From: Ustulina deusta
Taxonomy: Eukaryota; Ascomycota; Sordariomycetes; Xylariales; Xylariaceae
Length of the DNA: 64,000 nt
Assembly (NCBI GenBank): GCA_023159155.1
Contig: JAJNNX010000002.1
Span: forward strand, 1-64,000
Direction of reading: 5' to 3'
Part shown: positions 26,191-37,687 of the stretch, one piece after another
Numbering within the stretch: the first letter of the stretch is position 1
Layout of the letters: every line of letters starts with the position of its first letter
Notes under the pieces: generated by a model
Told to the model about the DNA's origin: nothing
Databases searched by the model: none
What the model saw: only the letters and a program-made list of their open reading frames with translations
Program-made: the position numbers and the translations under genes

Positions 26191-29132
26191 AATAATTCTC
26201 TATTTATTTAAAAAAACTTTTATAACTTTATAACTATTTTAGCTCAGTTTATACTTATTGCTAGTAATAGCTTACTAGTTTTAAAAATACTTTTTATATT
26301 TTAACTATTATTTTATATTGTAGTTATTGCTAGTAGTATTTTTTTTAAACTAAAGAAAGAAGATCTAAACAAAGTTTTAAATAAAGATTTAAACAAAAAA
26401 AAAAACTTAAATAAAATCTTAAACAAAAATAACCTAAAAGGTACTAAACTATAATTAAGCCTTTAAAACAAATTAGCCTAAAATAGTTTAATATTACTAG
26501 CAGCAAAAGAATTATTTTTTGTGCTTAATAGAATATAATCTTTAGTAGTCTTTTTACCTAACTTTTTTGTTTTTTTTTATTAAGATTTTTTAAAAGTATT
26601 ATTTTTTGTTTTTTTTTTGTTTATGCTTAGAATATTTTTTTTATTATTACTTAAAAAAATACTTAGATTAATTAATAAACTAGCAGTTTATAAATAGCTA
26701 AACTATAATATATAAAATATATTACTTTTGTAATAATATTTTTGTTTATAATTAATCTTTTGCTTTTTAGTTAAACTTTATGCTTTAAAAACTAAGCCTA
26801 ATATATCGGACCTGTTAGCTAATTATACTAGTACTATTATCTTATATAACTTTTAAAAATATAATATTATTATAAAAAATTAAGTTAAACTAATTAAAAC
26901 TAATATTATTATTATTAATTTGCTAAACTAGCTTATAAAGTTATATTAGCAAATAAATAATTTTTATATAATAATTAATATTTTTACTAATAATATTAAA
27001 GCTTTTTATTACTAAAACTAAAAAAAAATCAAAAAGTAATATAAAATTATATATAACTTTTATAATATAATAATATAAATATATTAAGCAAAAATTATTA
27101 TATTTATAAAATAAATCAAATAGTTCTAATAATAAATAAAATAATCTAGTTTTATATTTTTTTAAAAAATATAAAAAACTATTGCTAAGTTTGCTTAAAA
27201 TATTTTTGTTTAATAAAAAGCTATTATTAAACTTAAAAAAATAACTTGATAATAATAACAAACTTTAAAAATATTCTAAAAAAGTTATTAATAATACAAA
27301 AAGTTCTAAAAAAAAATAATATTATAAGCAACAAAAAAAAAAAACTAAATTAATAATTTGCTTGCTTAAAAATACTTTAATTTTATTTATAATAAAGCTA
27401 CCTAAAAATAAATTAAAAATTTTTAAATATATATTTGGACTACTTTAAACAAATTTAATATTTAATTAGTAGCTAACTATAAAATAAATATAAACTTTGT
27501 TTTAAAATTTATTAAAAAACATATAGCTTTTAAGCTTATATTTATTTTTTTTATTAGCTAACTAAAGTTCTTTTTATTATAAAAGCCCTTATTTAAATAT
27601 TTTAGCTTAAAAGCTTTTTAAAAAGCTTAAGCCTACTAAATAGCTAAAAAAACCTACATATAATTTAATTTTATATATACTAAACCTTTTATATTTAATA
27701 AAAATAAAAAAACTATACTACTTTATTATTTATCTAGAGCTTTTAACTTAGATTTAGAAAATTTAAGCAATAATAATAACAATAGCTTACTAGAGCTTCT
27801 ATAAGAACTACTGCTTTTTTTTTTGTAAAGTTTTCAAAAGATTAATAATAGCAATAATAACAGGTTGCAATCTAACAATCGGCTAATCTAAGCTTTTAAA
27901 CGCTTTATTTATTTAGTTTTTTTTATTATAATTAATCTAGTATACTTAAATAAACTATTAGTTTATAATAAGGAAAACTTAGCTAAATTTTAAACCTAAT
28001 AAATAAAAATAAAATTATACCTAAAAATATATAAAAAAAGCTTTTTTAAAGATTATTATTAAATTAACTAAATAAGCTTACTATTAATAAACAAAATATA
28101 AATCTAGCACTAGTAGTATATTAAATAAGTAAAAAAAATAAGTTTTATAAACTAATAGTTTAGCTATATATATATATTAAAAAAAAAGTTTAAAAATTAT
28201 TCTAAATAATATTAGAACTTTAAAAAAATAATTAGTCTTAAATATAAAAAAAATATAGCTTAATATCTTATAAAGCTTTTTAACTTTAATAAAGTTATTT
28301 AATAGTTTAGAACTATTTTTTAAAATTATATAACTAAAACTTTTTTTAATAATATTACTAAATTAATATATTTCTATTAAAAAAGCTTGCTAAAAACTAA
28401 TAAAAAATTTATTTTAGCTATATAAAAAATAAGCTAAATATATAAAAATATACTAACCAACCCTAAAATATTAAAAAAAAAAAGGCCTACTTTAATAATA
28501 GAGCTTTTAAAATTAAGCTAACCTAATTATAGCAAAAAAAAACACTCTAACCCAAGCTATAACTAATTTTAAAAAAAAAATATACTTAAAAAAACTAATA
28601 GTAAAATTAAACTAAACTTTAAAAATAAGCAATAAGCCTTAATAATAATAGCTTTAAAAAAAATAGATTAAACTACTATTAATTAGCAAAAATATAACAA
28701 GATTAACTACTAGCATTATAAACAAAACAATTATAATACTTTTGTTTGCTTTACTAAAAAGGATATTAATAAATAAGACTTGCTACTAGCGCTTAAAAAA
28801 ACTTTTACTGCTAAAAAAAAAATAACTAAAAAACAACCTCTTTTAGACCTTGTTAAACAAGCTAAAATAAACATATTTTTAATAGCTATATCTAAGCTAC
28901 TATAGTTTATAAAAATAAACAAGTCTAACTTAGATTTTTAAAAAGCCTTTATGCTACATTTTATAAGATCCTAAAGCTAAACTAAAGTAATAAATTTTAA
29001 GTAAACATAATTAAACAACCTAAAAAAGAACTAACAAATCTAAAAAAAAAACCTAGCTTAGAACCTAAAACGGAACATTGCCTTATAATACATATAATAT
29101 TCTTATATAACAATAAAAAATACTTTATTTAA

Positions 29133-29165
29133 GTGCTACTTAATACCGGGAGCTTAGTACTAATA
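29133..29165 (+). pseudogene. Retropepsin active-site remnant (element 2)
   Basis: The plus-strand codons read VLLNTGSLVLI. The family active site is (A/V)LLDTGS, so the catalytic Asp codon has changed by one G-to-A step. It lies upstream of the RT remnant, as expected. Confidence 0.65.
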
Positions 29166-30117
29166 ATATTTTTTAATTAAGCATAACAATAAAAATTATC
29201 TTTTATTAAAAAAATATAACTATAACTTATAATAGCTTTTAATACTATATATATATAAAAAGCAAGCAGATATTATATAAAAAAAATAATTCTTAAATAC
29301 TAAAAAAACTATTTTATATAGCTTAGCTTTGAACTAAGTAAAATAAATAACAAATATAACGTAATTTTCTTTTAATAGTAGCTAAAATAACACTAGCTAG
29401 CTTATTCTTTTAAAAATATTTAAAAAATCACTTTTATTTTAAAGTACTATTACAAAAATTATATAAGTTAAGCTATTCTAAACCTAAAAATAACTAGGGT
29501 TATAATAATTACTCTATAGGAAACTACTAATATTACTATTGCCTAAGTTTTTAAAAAGTTTTAGGAATTTTTTCCCATTATATTTAAAGCAGCTATATAA
29601 TAACTACTTAACTACTAGTTATAGAACTATTCTATTAATATTATAAAAAGCAAAACATTGCTATAAAGATTATTATATACTATAAGTACGCAAAAACTAA
29701 ATATCCTAAAACTATAGTTAAAAAAAATATTAAAAACTAGGCATATTTAGAAATCTACCTTATTATGCAGGGCTTTTTTAATATTTATTAATAAAAAAGA
29801 CCCAAATAATCCCTTGCAACCTATAGTTAACTATAAAAGCTTAAATAGTATAATAATCCTGGTCCAGTACTTAATACTATTAATTGTAAAACTGCAAGCC
29901 TGCTTTGCAACAGCTAAATAGTTTACTAAAATTAACCTAAAGTTTAGATTCTTTTTAGTACGTATTAAAAAAAAATAAAAAATAAAAAATAGCATTCCGT
30001 TGCAAATATAGCCTTTTTAAATATATAGTTATACTAATAAAACTTATAAATATTTTAGTAACTTTTTAAGCTATAATAAATAATATATTTTATAACTTTA
30101 TTAATGCTAGACTTTTT

Positions 30118-30162
30118 GTTTATTTAAATAACTTATTAATTTATACTAATATATTAAAAGAA
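30118..30162 (+). pseudogene. Reverse transcriptase active-site remnant (element 2)
   Basis: The plus-strand codons read VYLNNLLIYTNILKE; the Ty3/Gypsy motif is VYLDDLLIYS/T. Both catalytic Asp codons are now Asn codons through G-to-A change. Confidence 0.8.
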
Positions 30163-30543
30163 TATAATTAACTAATCAAAAAAGTTTTAAAACAGCTAAT
30201 ATAATATAACTTAGTAGTTGTTTTTTAGAAATATAAGTAGCAAATATAAAAAATAAAGTTTTTAAGCTATATTATTAGAACTAATAGAATTTTTATAGCA
30301 CTAAATAAAATAAACTATATTAATAAATAAAAGATTTTAAATACTTTATAGGAATTATAATAGTTTATAAGCTTTGCTAATTTTTATTAATAGTTTATTA
30401 AGAAATTTTTAGCAATTGTTAAACTTTTTACGGACGTTAATAAAAAAAATAAAAATAAATAAAAATAAATAAAAGCAATAGGTAAAGTTTTTAAAAAACT
30501 AAAATACTAATTTATTATAGCTCCTATTTTAATATATTTTAAC

Positions 30544-30760
30544 TTGGAAAAAGTTATATATATAAAAACTAACATATTAGACTTTGCTTTTGGGGCAGTT
30601 CTATTACAAAAAGACCTAAATAAACAATTATATTTAGTTGCTTTTTATTCACGCAAGCTTATATTAGCAAAAATAAATTATAAAATTTATAATAAGGAGT
30701 TTTTAGCTATAATAAACTTTTTTAATTACTAGCGCTAATACTTAAAAAGTACTAAGTATA
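30544..30760 (+). pseudogene. Retroelement RNase H remnant (element 2)
   Basis: The 62-residue open stretch at 30544-30732 contains IKTNILDFAFGAVLLQKD, LVAFYSRKL and INYKIYNKEFLAI, which match the Ty3/Gypsy RNase H pattern (ETDASDFA-GAVL-Q, PVAFYSRKL, NY-I-DKE-LAI). The catalytic TDAS Asp is now Asn and the DKE Asp is Asn. It is the longest protein-like piece left in the element. Confidence 0.88.
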
Positions 30761-31461
30761 GGATTAAGATCTATTTAAACTATTAAAACTTTGTATATTT
30801 TATAACTACAAAAGTCCTTAACTATAAATAAGCGTAATAGGCCTAATAATTATTTATATACTAGTTTATAATTAACTATTAATTAAAATAATTTAATAAA
30901 AAAGCTAATATTATGTTTAGACTAGCTTAATACTGCTCTAAAAAAAAAGGAAATAAAAACCAGCTAATAAAAACAGTTTTATAAAATAAATATTTTTTTT
31001 ATTTATAAAATATATTGTTTTTAGTAGTAACAGTAGTCCTACTAATATTAGAATAGTTATATAGCTTAATAGTGCTGCAATAAAACTAAAACTTTATAAA
31101 AAAAGTCTGCTAAGCAGGGAAAAAAGATGCTTAGTACGCCCTATAGCTAAAAAACCCTAATAAGAACATCGAAGTATAAAATAGTCTATTATATAAAAAA
31201 GACTAACTATAAATATTTATTGCTATTTAAAAAAACGTAATAAAGTTTAAATATAATATATTAGTAATAAAATATATAAGAATAAATAAAACTATAAAGT
31301 TAATTATCTGCAACTTCTAGTAGCTAAACTTAGAAATATTGGTATAAAAATATATATAAAAGTGTTTATAATACTAGCAAAACAAAATCTTATAGTATGC
31401 CTCCTATGGACTGCTATAACTTATAGAACTTTATTATAGCTTATAACAGTTGGTTATAATA

Positions 31462-31554
31462 AACTTTATTATAAACTTATTTTTTTTAAATAGTTATAAC
31501 TTTATATAAGTAATAGTTAACTTTTTTATAAAAATAGCTTATTTTATAGCTTTA
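31462..31554 (+). pseudogene. Integrase core remnant (element 2)
   Basis: The codons read NFIINLFFLNSYNF, a stop, then VIVNFFIKIAYFIAL. The integrase core pattern is DFI-x-LP-S, followed by VVVDR-TKMAHFIP; catalytic Asp positions are now Asn and one Gln or Glu codon is a stop. It is positioned after RNase H, which confirms Ty3/Gypsy order. Confidence 0.72.
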
Positions 31555-32578
31555 AAAGTTTAAAAAAAAAAAACTAATAATTTTATTAAAATATTTACAA
31601 AAGTTTATTAAAGATTATATAGTATACTTTTTAATATTATTTTTAATAAAAACTTTAGATTTACTACGTACTTATAAAAAGACTTTTTTAAACTAGTAAG
31701 GATTAAGCTATATATAAGTATAGCTTTTTACTTCTAAACTAATAATTAAACCAAACAACTTAACTAGTTCTTAAAAATCTATTTATAAATATTTATTAAT
31801 TATAAAATAATTAATTAAAAAGATTTACTTTTTATAATAAAATTTATATATAATAATACTATATTTGCGTTTATATATATAACCTTATTTTATATAAATT
31901 ATAAGTATTACCTGGCAGCTTATAATTCTTTTTTTAATATACCTTGCAATTTAGAAAATTAGTTATATATATACTAAATAATATAAATCTACTAAAACGC
32001 GTAGAAATACTTAAAAAAAAGCTGCTAAAAAATAAAAAAATAAGCTAATAAAAAAAAAATAGAAATATTTACTTATACTAAGGACTAACTAGTAATATTA
32101 AATACTAAAAATATTAAAACTAAACAATCTATAAAAAAGCTTAACAAAAAAATATTAGAACTTTTTAAGATTTAAAAAATTATTTTTTTTACTACTATCC
32201 GATTTATTTTACTTAAAAAATAAAAAATTTATAACTTTTTTTATATTTTACTTATTAAGCTTTATTGCGCTAGCAATTAAGTATTGCTTAATTTTAACTA
32301 GATTTTATAAAAAATAGCCTTAATTAAATCTAAAAACTACTAAATAAAAAAAATAAAAAACTTTTTAAAAACTTAAAGCAATATAAAATATTTAGTTAAA
32401 TAAAAAAAATAGCTAGCTAAAAAGCACTAGATTTAAGAACCCTACAATTATTTATATAGCAATAAAACAAAAAAAGCTATACGTTAGTTCTATTAATATA
32501 ACTTAAAAAAACTTATAAACTTTTGTATTATTTAACTATAAAAATACTTAAAAGCAAGCATTAAAAAAAAAAAAAAAA

Positions 32579-32897
32579 TATTATATAGATTAATATGCTA
32601 AGCTACTAGCTATACTATTAATATAATATATAAGCTTATAAAAAAACAAATAAGCTTTTATTAGAAAGACTAAAAGTTATACGGATTATACACATATATA
32701 AAAAGACCTAACAGTCTCTTGCGTTAATAAAATCACAAAATATATTCCAAATAGCCTAATAGTAAACGGGCATAAATAAGCCATAAGAATCCCAAGTTCG
32801 AACACTCAAAAAAGGGAGCCATAGACCTTAAGACCCCTAGAGAATTATTAGCTAAATATGACTAAGTTCCAAGCCCATAATACATGCCCTTGTTACA
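32579..32897 (+). repeat. 3' LTR of element 2
   Basis: This 319-bp copy pairs with 25872-26190. Here the inner (left) half is AT-mutated and the outer half from about 32,760 keeps ordinary sequence (GGGAGCCATAGACCTTAAG, CATGCCCTTGTTACA). The end GTTACA is directly followed by the CTTGC duplication. Confidence 0.93.
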
Positions 32898-33683
32898 CTT
32901 GCAATAGGTATGATTGAGATGCCAATACACCACACGCACTCTGACAGATTATTTATATGTGACTCCAGGAAGACTAGCACAGTTCCTTCTTGGTTTGCTT
33001 GTCCCGACGGACAATCCCACATACATTACGTCAAATCTTCTTCTCGGGGGTGCTATCGAAGCCGGAGCATCGCAAGCTTCACAGCATATGGGAGGTCTCA
33101 AGACAGCCTTTATGACAAGGACAGCTCCACGAGCAGTACTATATGCCCAGATGATCGGAAGCGTCTGTGGGGCTCTGATTTCCACCGTCGTATACAGAAT
33201 CTACACGTCAGTGAAGACAATCCCCAGCAAAGAACTTGGGGTTCCAGAGGCCTACCTATGGCTAGCATCGGCTAGGATTAACCAACGGAGAGGTCTGCCA
33301 AGTAAAGTCTGGCCGTTTATGGCTGTGGCCTTTTTTTCAGGTGCGCTCATGAGCCTCATAAGGCTCCGATTTGCAAGTCACCGGTGTAAAGAATATATTC
33401 CGTCCAGCATCGCAATGGCCGTCGGTAGGTGAAACCTCCCGCCGCAAAACATATCGGAAGCCCAAGCTCATGAACAATTTCAGGAATGTACATTTCGCCA
33501 GCTATTTCTCTACCGCGCGCGATCGGCAGTTTGATTTTAGTCATTGGACGCAGTCGGTTTGGTATCAGCGATTTCGTTTTCATGTGCGTTGCAACTGGCC
33601 TTATTCTTGGGCAGGGATTGTTTAGTCTTCTGGCTCTCTTATTTGACGCGCTCAACCTCTCAGCCTTGCCAAAAATGTTATAG
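32898..33683 (+). pseudogene. OPT oligopeptide transporter, 3' remnant
   Basis: After the CTTGC duplication the OPT frame continues as LAIG, a 61-bp intron (32908-32968, GTATGA...CTCCAG), exon 32969-33424 (RLAQFLLGLLVPTDNPTYIT, NLLLGGAIEAGASQASQHMG, VYRIYTSVKTIPSKELGVP), a 59-bp intron (33425-33483) and a final exon 33484-33683 ending ALLFDALNLSALPKML. NLLLGGAIEAGASQA is a hallmark of the C-terminal half of OPT transporters. No stop or frameshift is seen in this part, so the retrotransposon hit a gene whose 3' half was still sound. It can no longer be made as one protein because of the insertion and the 5' lesions. Confidence 0.9.
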
Positions 33684-34039
33684 ACGCTTTCGTAGCCATC
33701 AAAAATTTTCTGGTAGGATCATGTTAATAAAAAGCTAGCAACAGAAGTAAGGCGCAGCCGCGATAACAGGGGGTTAGGTATGTTTGGATAAAACATACAG
33801 GCCAGAAGACAGTCTAGAATTTAACTTTTTTATAAATACTCTCGCAGTAAACAGACTAAAGACAGAAAGAATAAGTTTGAAAACTAATTTATTCTATATT
33901 CTCCGTATAATAGTTTTCATAAAGCCAGTATTATAGGTCGCATTAACGGATAAGTAACAATTAATATACTCCGTTGCCCTACAACATGAACCATATTATG
34001 CATCTTTCTTTAAGGCCCAGTATCTCCGTCGGGTTCCAT
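33684..34039. other. Intergenic region, nothing recognised
   Basis: Moderately AT-rich spacer between convergent OPT and hydrolase pseudogenes. No gene or repeat is supported. Confidence 0.5.
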
Positions 34040-34880
34040 TTACATATGATCAATACCATCAGCCAGTTGTTCGCAGGTCATAACAAATCCCCATCCGCCG
34101 TCGCAGTTATACTCGATACACTGCCTTGCAAAATCAAAGCTTGTCGTTGCACATCCATCGCTCAACATGAGACAATCCCAGCCTTTCGTGTAAGCACCTT
34201 GAATAGTACCGCCGACACACTAGTCAGTGTTGCAACCAGAGAACAGAAGCGTGGTGATTCCACGAGATGTCAACATCTCCTCGATTCCAATATGTCCCCA
34301 GAATCCCGACAGACGATTCTTGGAAATCCAGATATCATCAGGTTTACTTTCCTCCTCGAGTGGATGGTAGAATCTTGAATTCCATTGGTCACGCATCAAG
34401 ACCCGGCCACCATCGACTGCCAAACCATCTCCCAGCTTCACGGGGCCAATCTCGGATCCCAGAGGCCCAATCTTCTTGTCACCTACAAAATTGACGTCGG
34501 CCGCGAAGCCTTTGAGGATCGTAGGTGGCATCCCTTCAATGTCGTTCTCGGTTATACCCCAACCCAACCAACAGATAGGAATACCTGCTTTCCTGCAGGC
34601 GGGGATAGCGCGCTTCAAAAGCGTATCCACGACTTGTAACCCAACGCTATCGGAAGGCCGACCCAGTGCAGGCGACAAGAAGTAATTCTGCAGATCAACA
34701 ACCACAAGTGCAGTCTTTGAAGGATCAATCGTAATATTGCTGCTGCTTGTCTTGATTGGGATTCGTGGGTAGATGGGGGGGTGAGTCCGGCGACGGGGGA
34801 TGAGTGAGATCGTAGTCTCTGCCTCCGGTGTACAGCCAAAAGTTCTTCCCTCCAATCACTTCGACATGGGTCTTCTCCAT
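34040..34880 (-). pseudogene. Isochorismatase-fold cysteine hydrolase, two lesions
   Basis: The minus strand from ATG at 34880 reads MEKTHVEVIGGKNFWLYTGG and HPPSPDSPP, then must shift by one base in a run of seven C (34775-34781) to continue PIYPRIPIK, TALVVVDLQNYFLSP (catalytic Asp), GIPICWLGWG, VLMRDQWNSRFY and LLFSGCNTD. A TAG at 34220-34222 follows, and in the same frame CVGGTIQGAYTKGWDCLMLSD runs to the true stop at 34040. The TAG replaces the residue before the catalytic Cys (usually NTDQC), one C-to-T step from CAG. The family hydrolyses amide or vinyl-ether bonds in small molecules. With both lesions the product would lack the nucleophile. The C-run frameshift could be an assembly error; the TAG is less likely to be. 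Confidence 0.85.
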
Positions 34881-37012
34881 TATTTGACCTGCTCAGTGGG
34901 GGTTTAATGAAGGGTCACTATTGAGGCGGGGCACGTCAGGTTTGCAGGTAGATTGGTTTGTAAAGGGGGTAGGCTGCCGACCTCCGGACCTGCGATTGGA
35001 AATGCATATGCGTAAAGAGGAGCGACGATTCTGGGTCCACCTCGTGTTGGATTTAGTGGTGGGCTAAGTGGCGATGAGAGCCGTTGAGTGGCCATTGAGA
35101 GGTGCCTCGATAGGGGGGGGGGGGGGGGGGGGGGGGGGGTATACTAGCCAATAGAGGGATGCTGTCGGATATATGTACACGGATAAAACAAGCACCTGTA
35201 ATTGTTGAATTTGGCACATACCTAGCTGATTAGGTAGTGGTGAGGTGTGTCAGAAATAAGCGAGTTAATTGAATGCCTTCGTTTTAACGCAACGAATGTG
35301 ATGAGTGGAACGAAAGGCTTTCTTATCAGTTTTAAAAAAAAGGTCAAAAAAGTTTCCATACGCCCAAATAGGCAATTCTTAGCAAACCCCACTACGTTTT
35401 CGGCTTACTCGGCTTATATCGCATGCACGCGGCTATATGCGGCTCCCAGCCATACAGACTGACCACCTAGCCATATTGGTTAACCTAGCCATACGGACTG
35501 ACCTACTGGGCCAACAGACCTACCTAACTAAAAAAACGAAGGCACACCCCCTCCTCTCTGGCCGGGAGGGAGCTACGCAGCGCGCGAAGCGCACCGGCGG
35601 CGCACAGTTGGCGGGAAGGAGGCCGAGGGGAGGTGGGGTGCCGTTATATGGGACAGGGCCGAAAGGGGGGGGGGGTCCTTCATATTGACCCAAAAAACGA
35701 AGGCTTTCTTGCTCCTGGATCAAAGGGGCCTCTAGTCTATTTGGGTAAGATACCTTGGTTTTCTCAAAGGTTCGGTTATCATTGCATCCTAAACCTATTA
35801 GACCTTGGTCGAAAACATACTTTATAATCTGCAGACACTCGTGGCAACCTCGTATACGAGATCGTGTAAGCTTGGTACTTCTTTTCGAGTCGCGCATGTG
35901 AATATTGTACGCAATGCAAGTAGTCACTCCCCATATCACCACGGCCCGTTATTTCTCATGTTGTATTGCCTAATCCTAACTGAGGTTAGAGGCTAGGACG
36001 CAGAGCTGAGAGAATGCCTCACAAACGATTGTCCACATGACAAAGCGCGCCTTGGTGCGAAGAACACGCTTGACAGCTTCATGGCTGACATTGATATGGA
36101 TGAGAAGAGGATGTATAGTCACGTGCGGAGCTACAAGTTCAGGGGCAATCTGAACAATGGGGAGACTCCAATTCGCCCACAACTCAAACATAGCCAGCTA
36201 ATTCTGGAAGACGCTGCTAATCACGAAACATTGCGTAGAAATGAATTCGCGGGTGACTTATCCAACGCTGGACAACAAGGAACAATAGGACACACCTACA
36301 GAATTTCACAGAAACAACCCAAAAACAGAATAACACGTAATCCTATCCATATACGCCGAAGACGTTACGGTTTGGGGGAATTGATCAGCGCAAATCCTAT
36401 TCCATTTGTACCACTTGTTGGCGGTTTACCTTTTACCCCTTGCTTGGATACACGGCAGCGCAAACGTATCGGTCCTGAACACTTGAATCTGTTTCTTTTC
36501 TTTGCCGGGAATGTGGGAAGGGCACGAGGGATAGTGACCACATATCAATTTGGACGTCAGTTGTCTCCACCCCTCTTACAACATCAATTATCCACTCGCT
36601 ACAATAACAGGAACATTGTTGTTTTGGGATAGAATGGTGTTTATGTTGATGGAGGCACCGATGTGTAACTTAGTTGACCTTTTAAGTTTTGAGTTCATGA
36701 CTGTTCTGGTAGCTAGTTAGGGCCTGCTGAGGATGACGGGAAAGCTTGAAAAGCCCACGGGTGTTATGAAGAATTGCTTCGAAATCGTAATGGGGCCCCG
36801 ATATAAATCCGATCCGGAGTTTGTACTGGAAATTCCAACCATATGACATAGAACTGGGTTCAAACACCCCCGGATTCCCTTCCATCCGCTGTCATGTCAA
36901 TTTCTTTTCCTCCATCTCTAAATTCCTCCCTCCCCCTTAGTTATTTCGCCAGGCCAACTCAAACCAACCCTCTACCTCCTAACACATCAACTCCAAAGTA
37001 CTATTAGTCACA
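34881..37012. other. Intergenic region with G-rich tracts, no supported gene
   Basis: The region contains a 27-base G homopolymer (35113-35139) and a G-rich tract (35,561-35,675). Between 35,440 and 35,520 there are near-repeats of CCATACRGACTGACC. A 183-codon open frame at 36081-36632 has no recognisable domain. The last ~100 bases (36,905-37,010) are CT-rich, consistent with the leader of the secreted-protein gene that follows. Confidence 0.5.
35113..35139. repeat. 27-base poly-G tract
   Basis: An uninterrupted run of 27 G on the plus strand. Such tracts are rare in coding-strand fungal DNA, are prone to slippage, and are error-prone in sequencing, so its true length is uncertain. Confidence 0.9.
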
Positions 37013-37687
37013 ATGAAGTTCGGCGCTGCCCTATTCTTCATGGCCGGCGTCACCATCGCTGCCGCGTACGATGTATCCGACCTTCCCAACGGCGTATACA
37101 AGATCCCAATCGCAGACACCGGGGTGATCGACTATGCCAACGCCATCAATCTGAACCTGTCGTATTTCCAGGCATCATCAGACAGGCCTTTCTCGAGGCT
37201 TTTCTGGGGCGCCGCAAACACCTCCGATATTAAAATACAGGGAGACTCCGATAAAAATGATGGCAACGATGACGAGATCGACAGTACCGTTGCCGGCCGG
37301 AGTCCTAGCCACTGCCACTGGCATTACCCGCATTCCCACAACAGATTCATCACGGGGCATGCCATGATGAACATGACCAACTACCCGCTGACGCTCGCCA
37401 TGTTCATGGACTGGATGTCGACGGGGGCGGACGGCGGCTGGCTCAACCGAGGCGAAGTCAGGATGGCGAAGTCCAACAACGTCGTCGTGGGCGCGTGCGT
37501 CTTCAAGAAGCCGAGGCTAATGACCTGCATCCACGAGCTCAGCCTCGCCATGGGGGCCGCCGACCGTGAATGCGCGGCGGGCAAGGTAGGTTGTCACGTC
37601 TGCCTGCGGCACTGGCACAAAGATTACTTCCGCTTCGCTACCTCCGAGGCACCCAACCAGTGCGAGTGCGCCTGGTATTATTATTAA
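37013..37687 (+). CDS. Secreted cysteine-rich protein (224 aa)
   Basis: A single exon starts at ATG 37013 in a good context (TCACAATGAAG) after a CT-rich leader. The N-terminus MKFGAALFFMAGVTIAAA is a typical signal peptide with probable cleavage after AAA or AAAY. The mature part has eight cysteines, six of them in the last ~60 residues (TCIHE, RECAAG, GCHVCLRHW, QCECAW), which suggests disulfide bonding outside the cell. A His-rich stretch (SHCHWHYPHSHNR) and an acidic Asp/Asn segment near residues 80-90 are seen. Codon use is GC-rich at third positions, unlike the neighbouring decayed genes, so it looks maintained. No enzyme family is recognised. Small secreted cysteine-rich proteins of fungi are often effectors or cell-surface proteins; that is inference only. 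Confidence 0.82.
   Translation: MKFGAALFFMAGVTIAAAYDVSDLPNGVYKIPIADTGVIDYANAINLNLSYFQASSDRPFSRLFWGAANTSDIKIQGDSDKNDGNDDEIDSTVAGRSPSHCHWHYPHSHNRFITGHAMMNMTNYPLTLAMFMDWMSTGADGGWLNRGEVRMAKSNNVVVGACVFKKPRLMTCIHELSLAMGAADRECAAGKVGCHVCLRHWHKDYFRFATSEAPNQCECAWYYY

Larger units (their letters stand above)
25872..32897 (+). mobile_element. RIP-degraded Ty3/Gypsy retrotransposon inserted in OPT gene
   Basis: The element is 7,026 bp long with LTRs of 319 bp each, flanked by perfect 5-bp duplications (CTTGC). The interior lacks intact genes but, read on the plus strand, keeps in order a protease motif (LLNTGS, about 29,133), a reverse-transcriptase motif (YLNNLLIY, about 30,118), an RNase H segment (30,544-30,760) and an integrase core (31,462-31,554). 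The order PR-RT-RNase H-IN is that of Ty3/Gypsy (Metaviridae). A 16-base A run at 32563-32578 just before the 3' LTR fits a mutated polypurine tract. Almost all decay is transitions (catalytic GAT/GAC to AAT/AAC), as expected of RIP. Confidence 0.93.

Noticed and set aside
26941..27261. 106-codon minus-strand frame inside element 2
   Set aside because: It is opposite to the element's coding strand and has only AT-codon composition.
36081..36632. 183-codon plus-strand frame and an overlapping minus-strand frame (35976-36191) resembling a piece of a fungal membrane protein
   Set aside because: Neither has a recognisable domain. The minus-strand piece (SHEAVKRVLRTKARFVMWTI) is protein-like but isolated, with no partner exons found, so no call is made.
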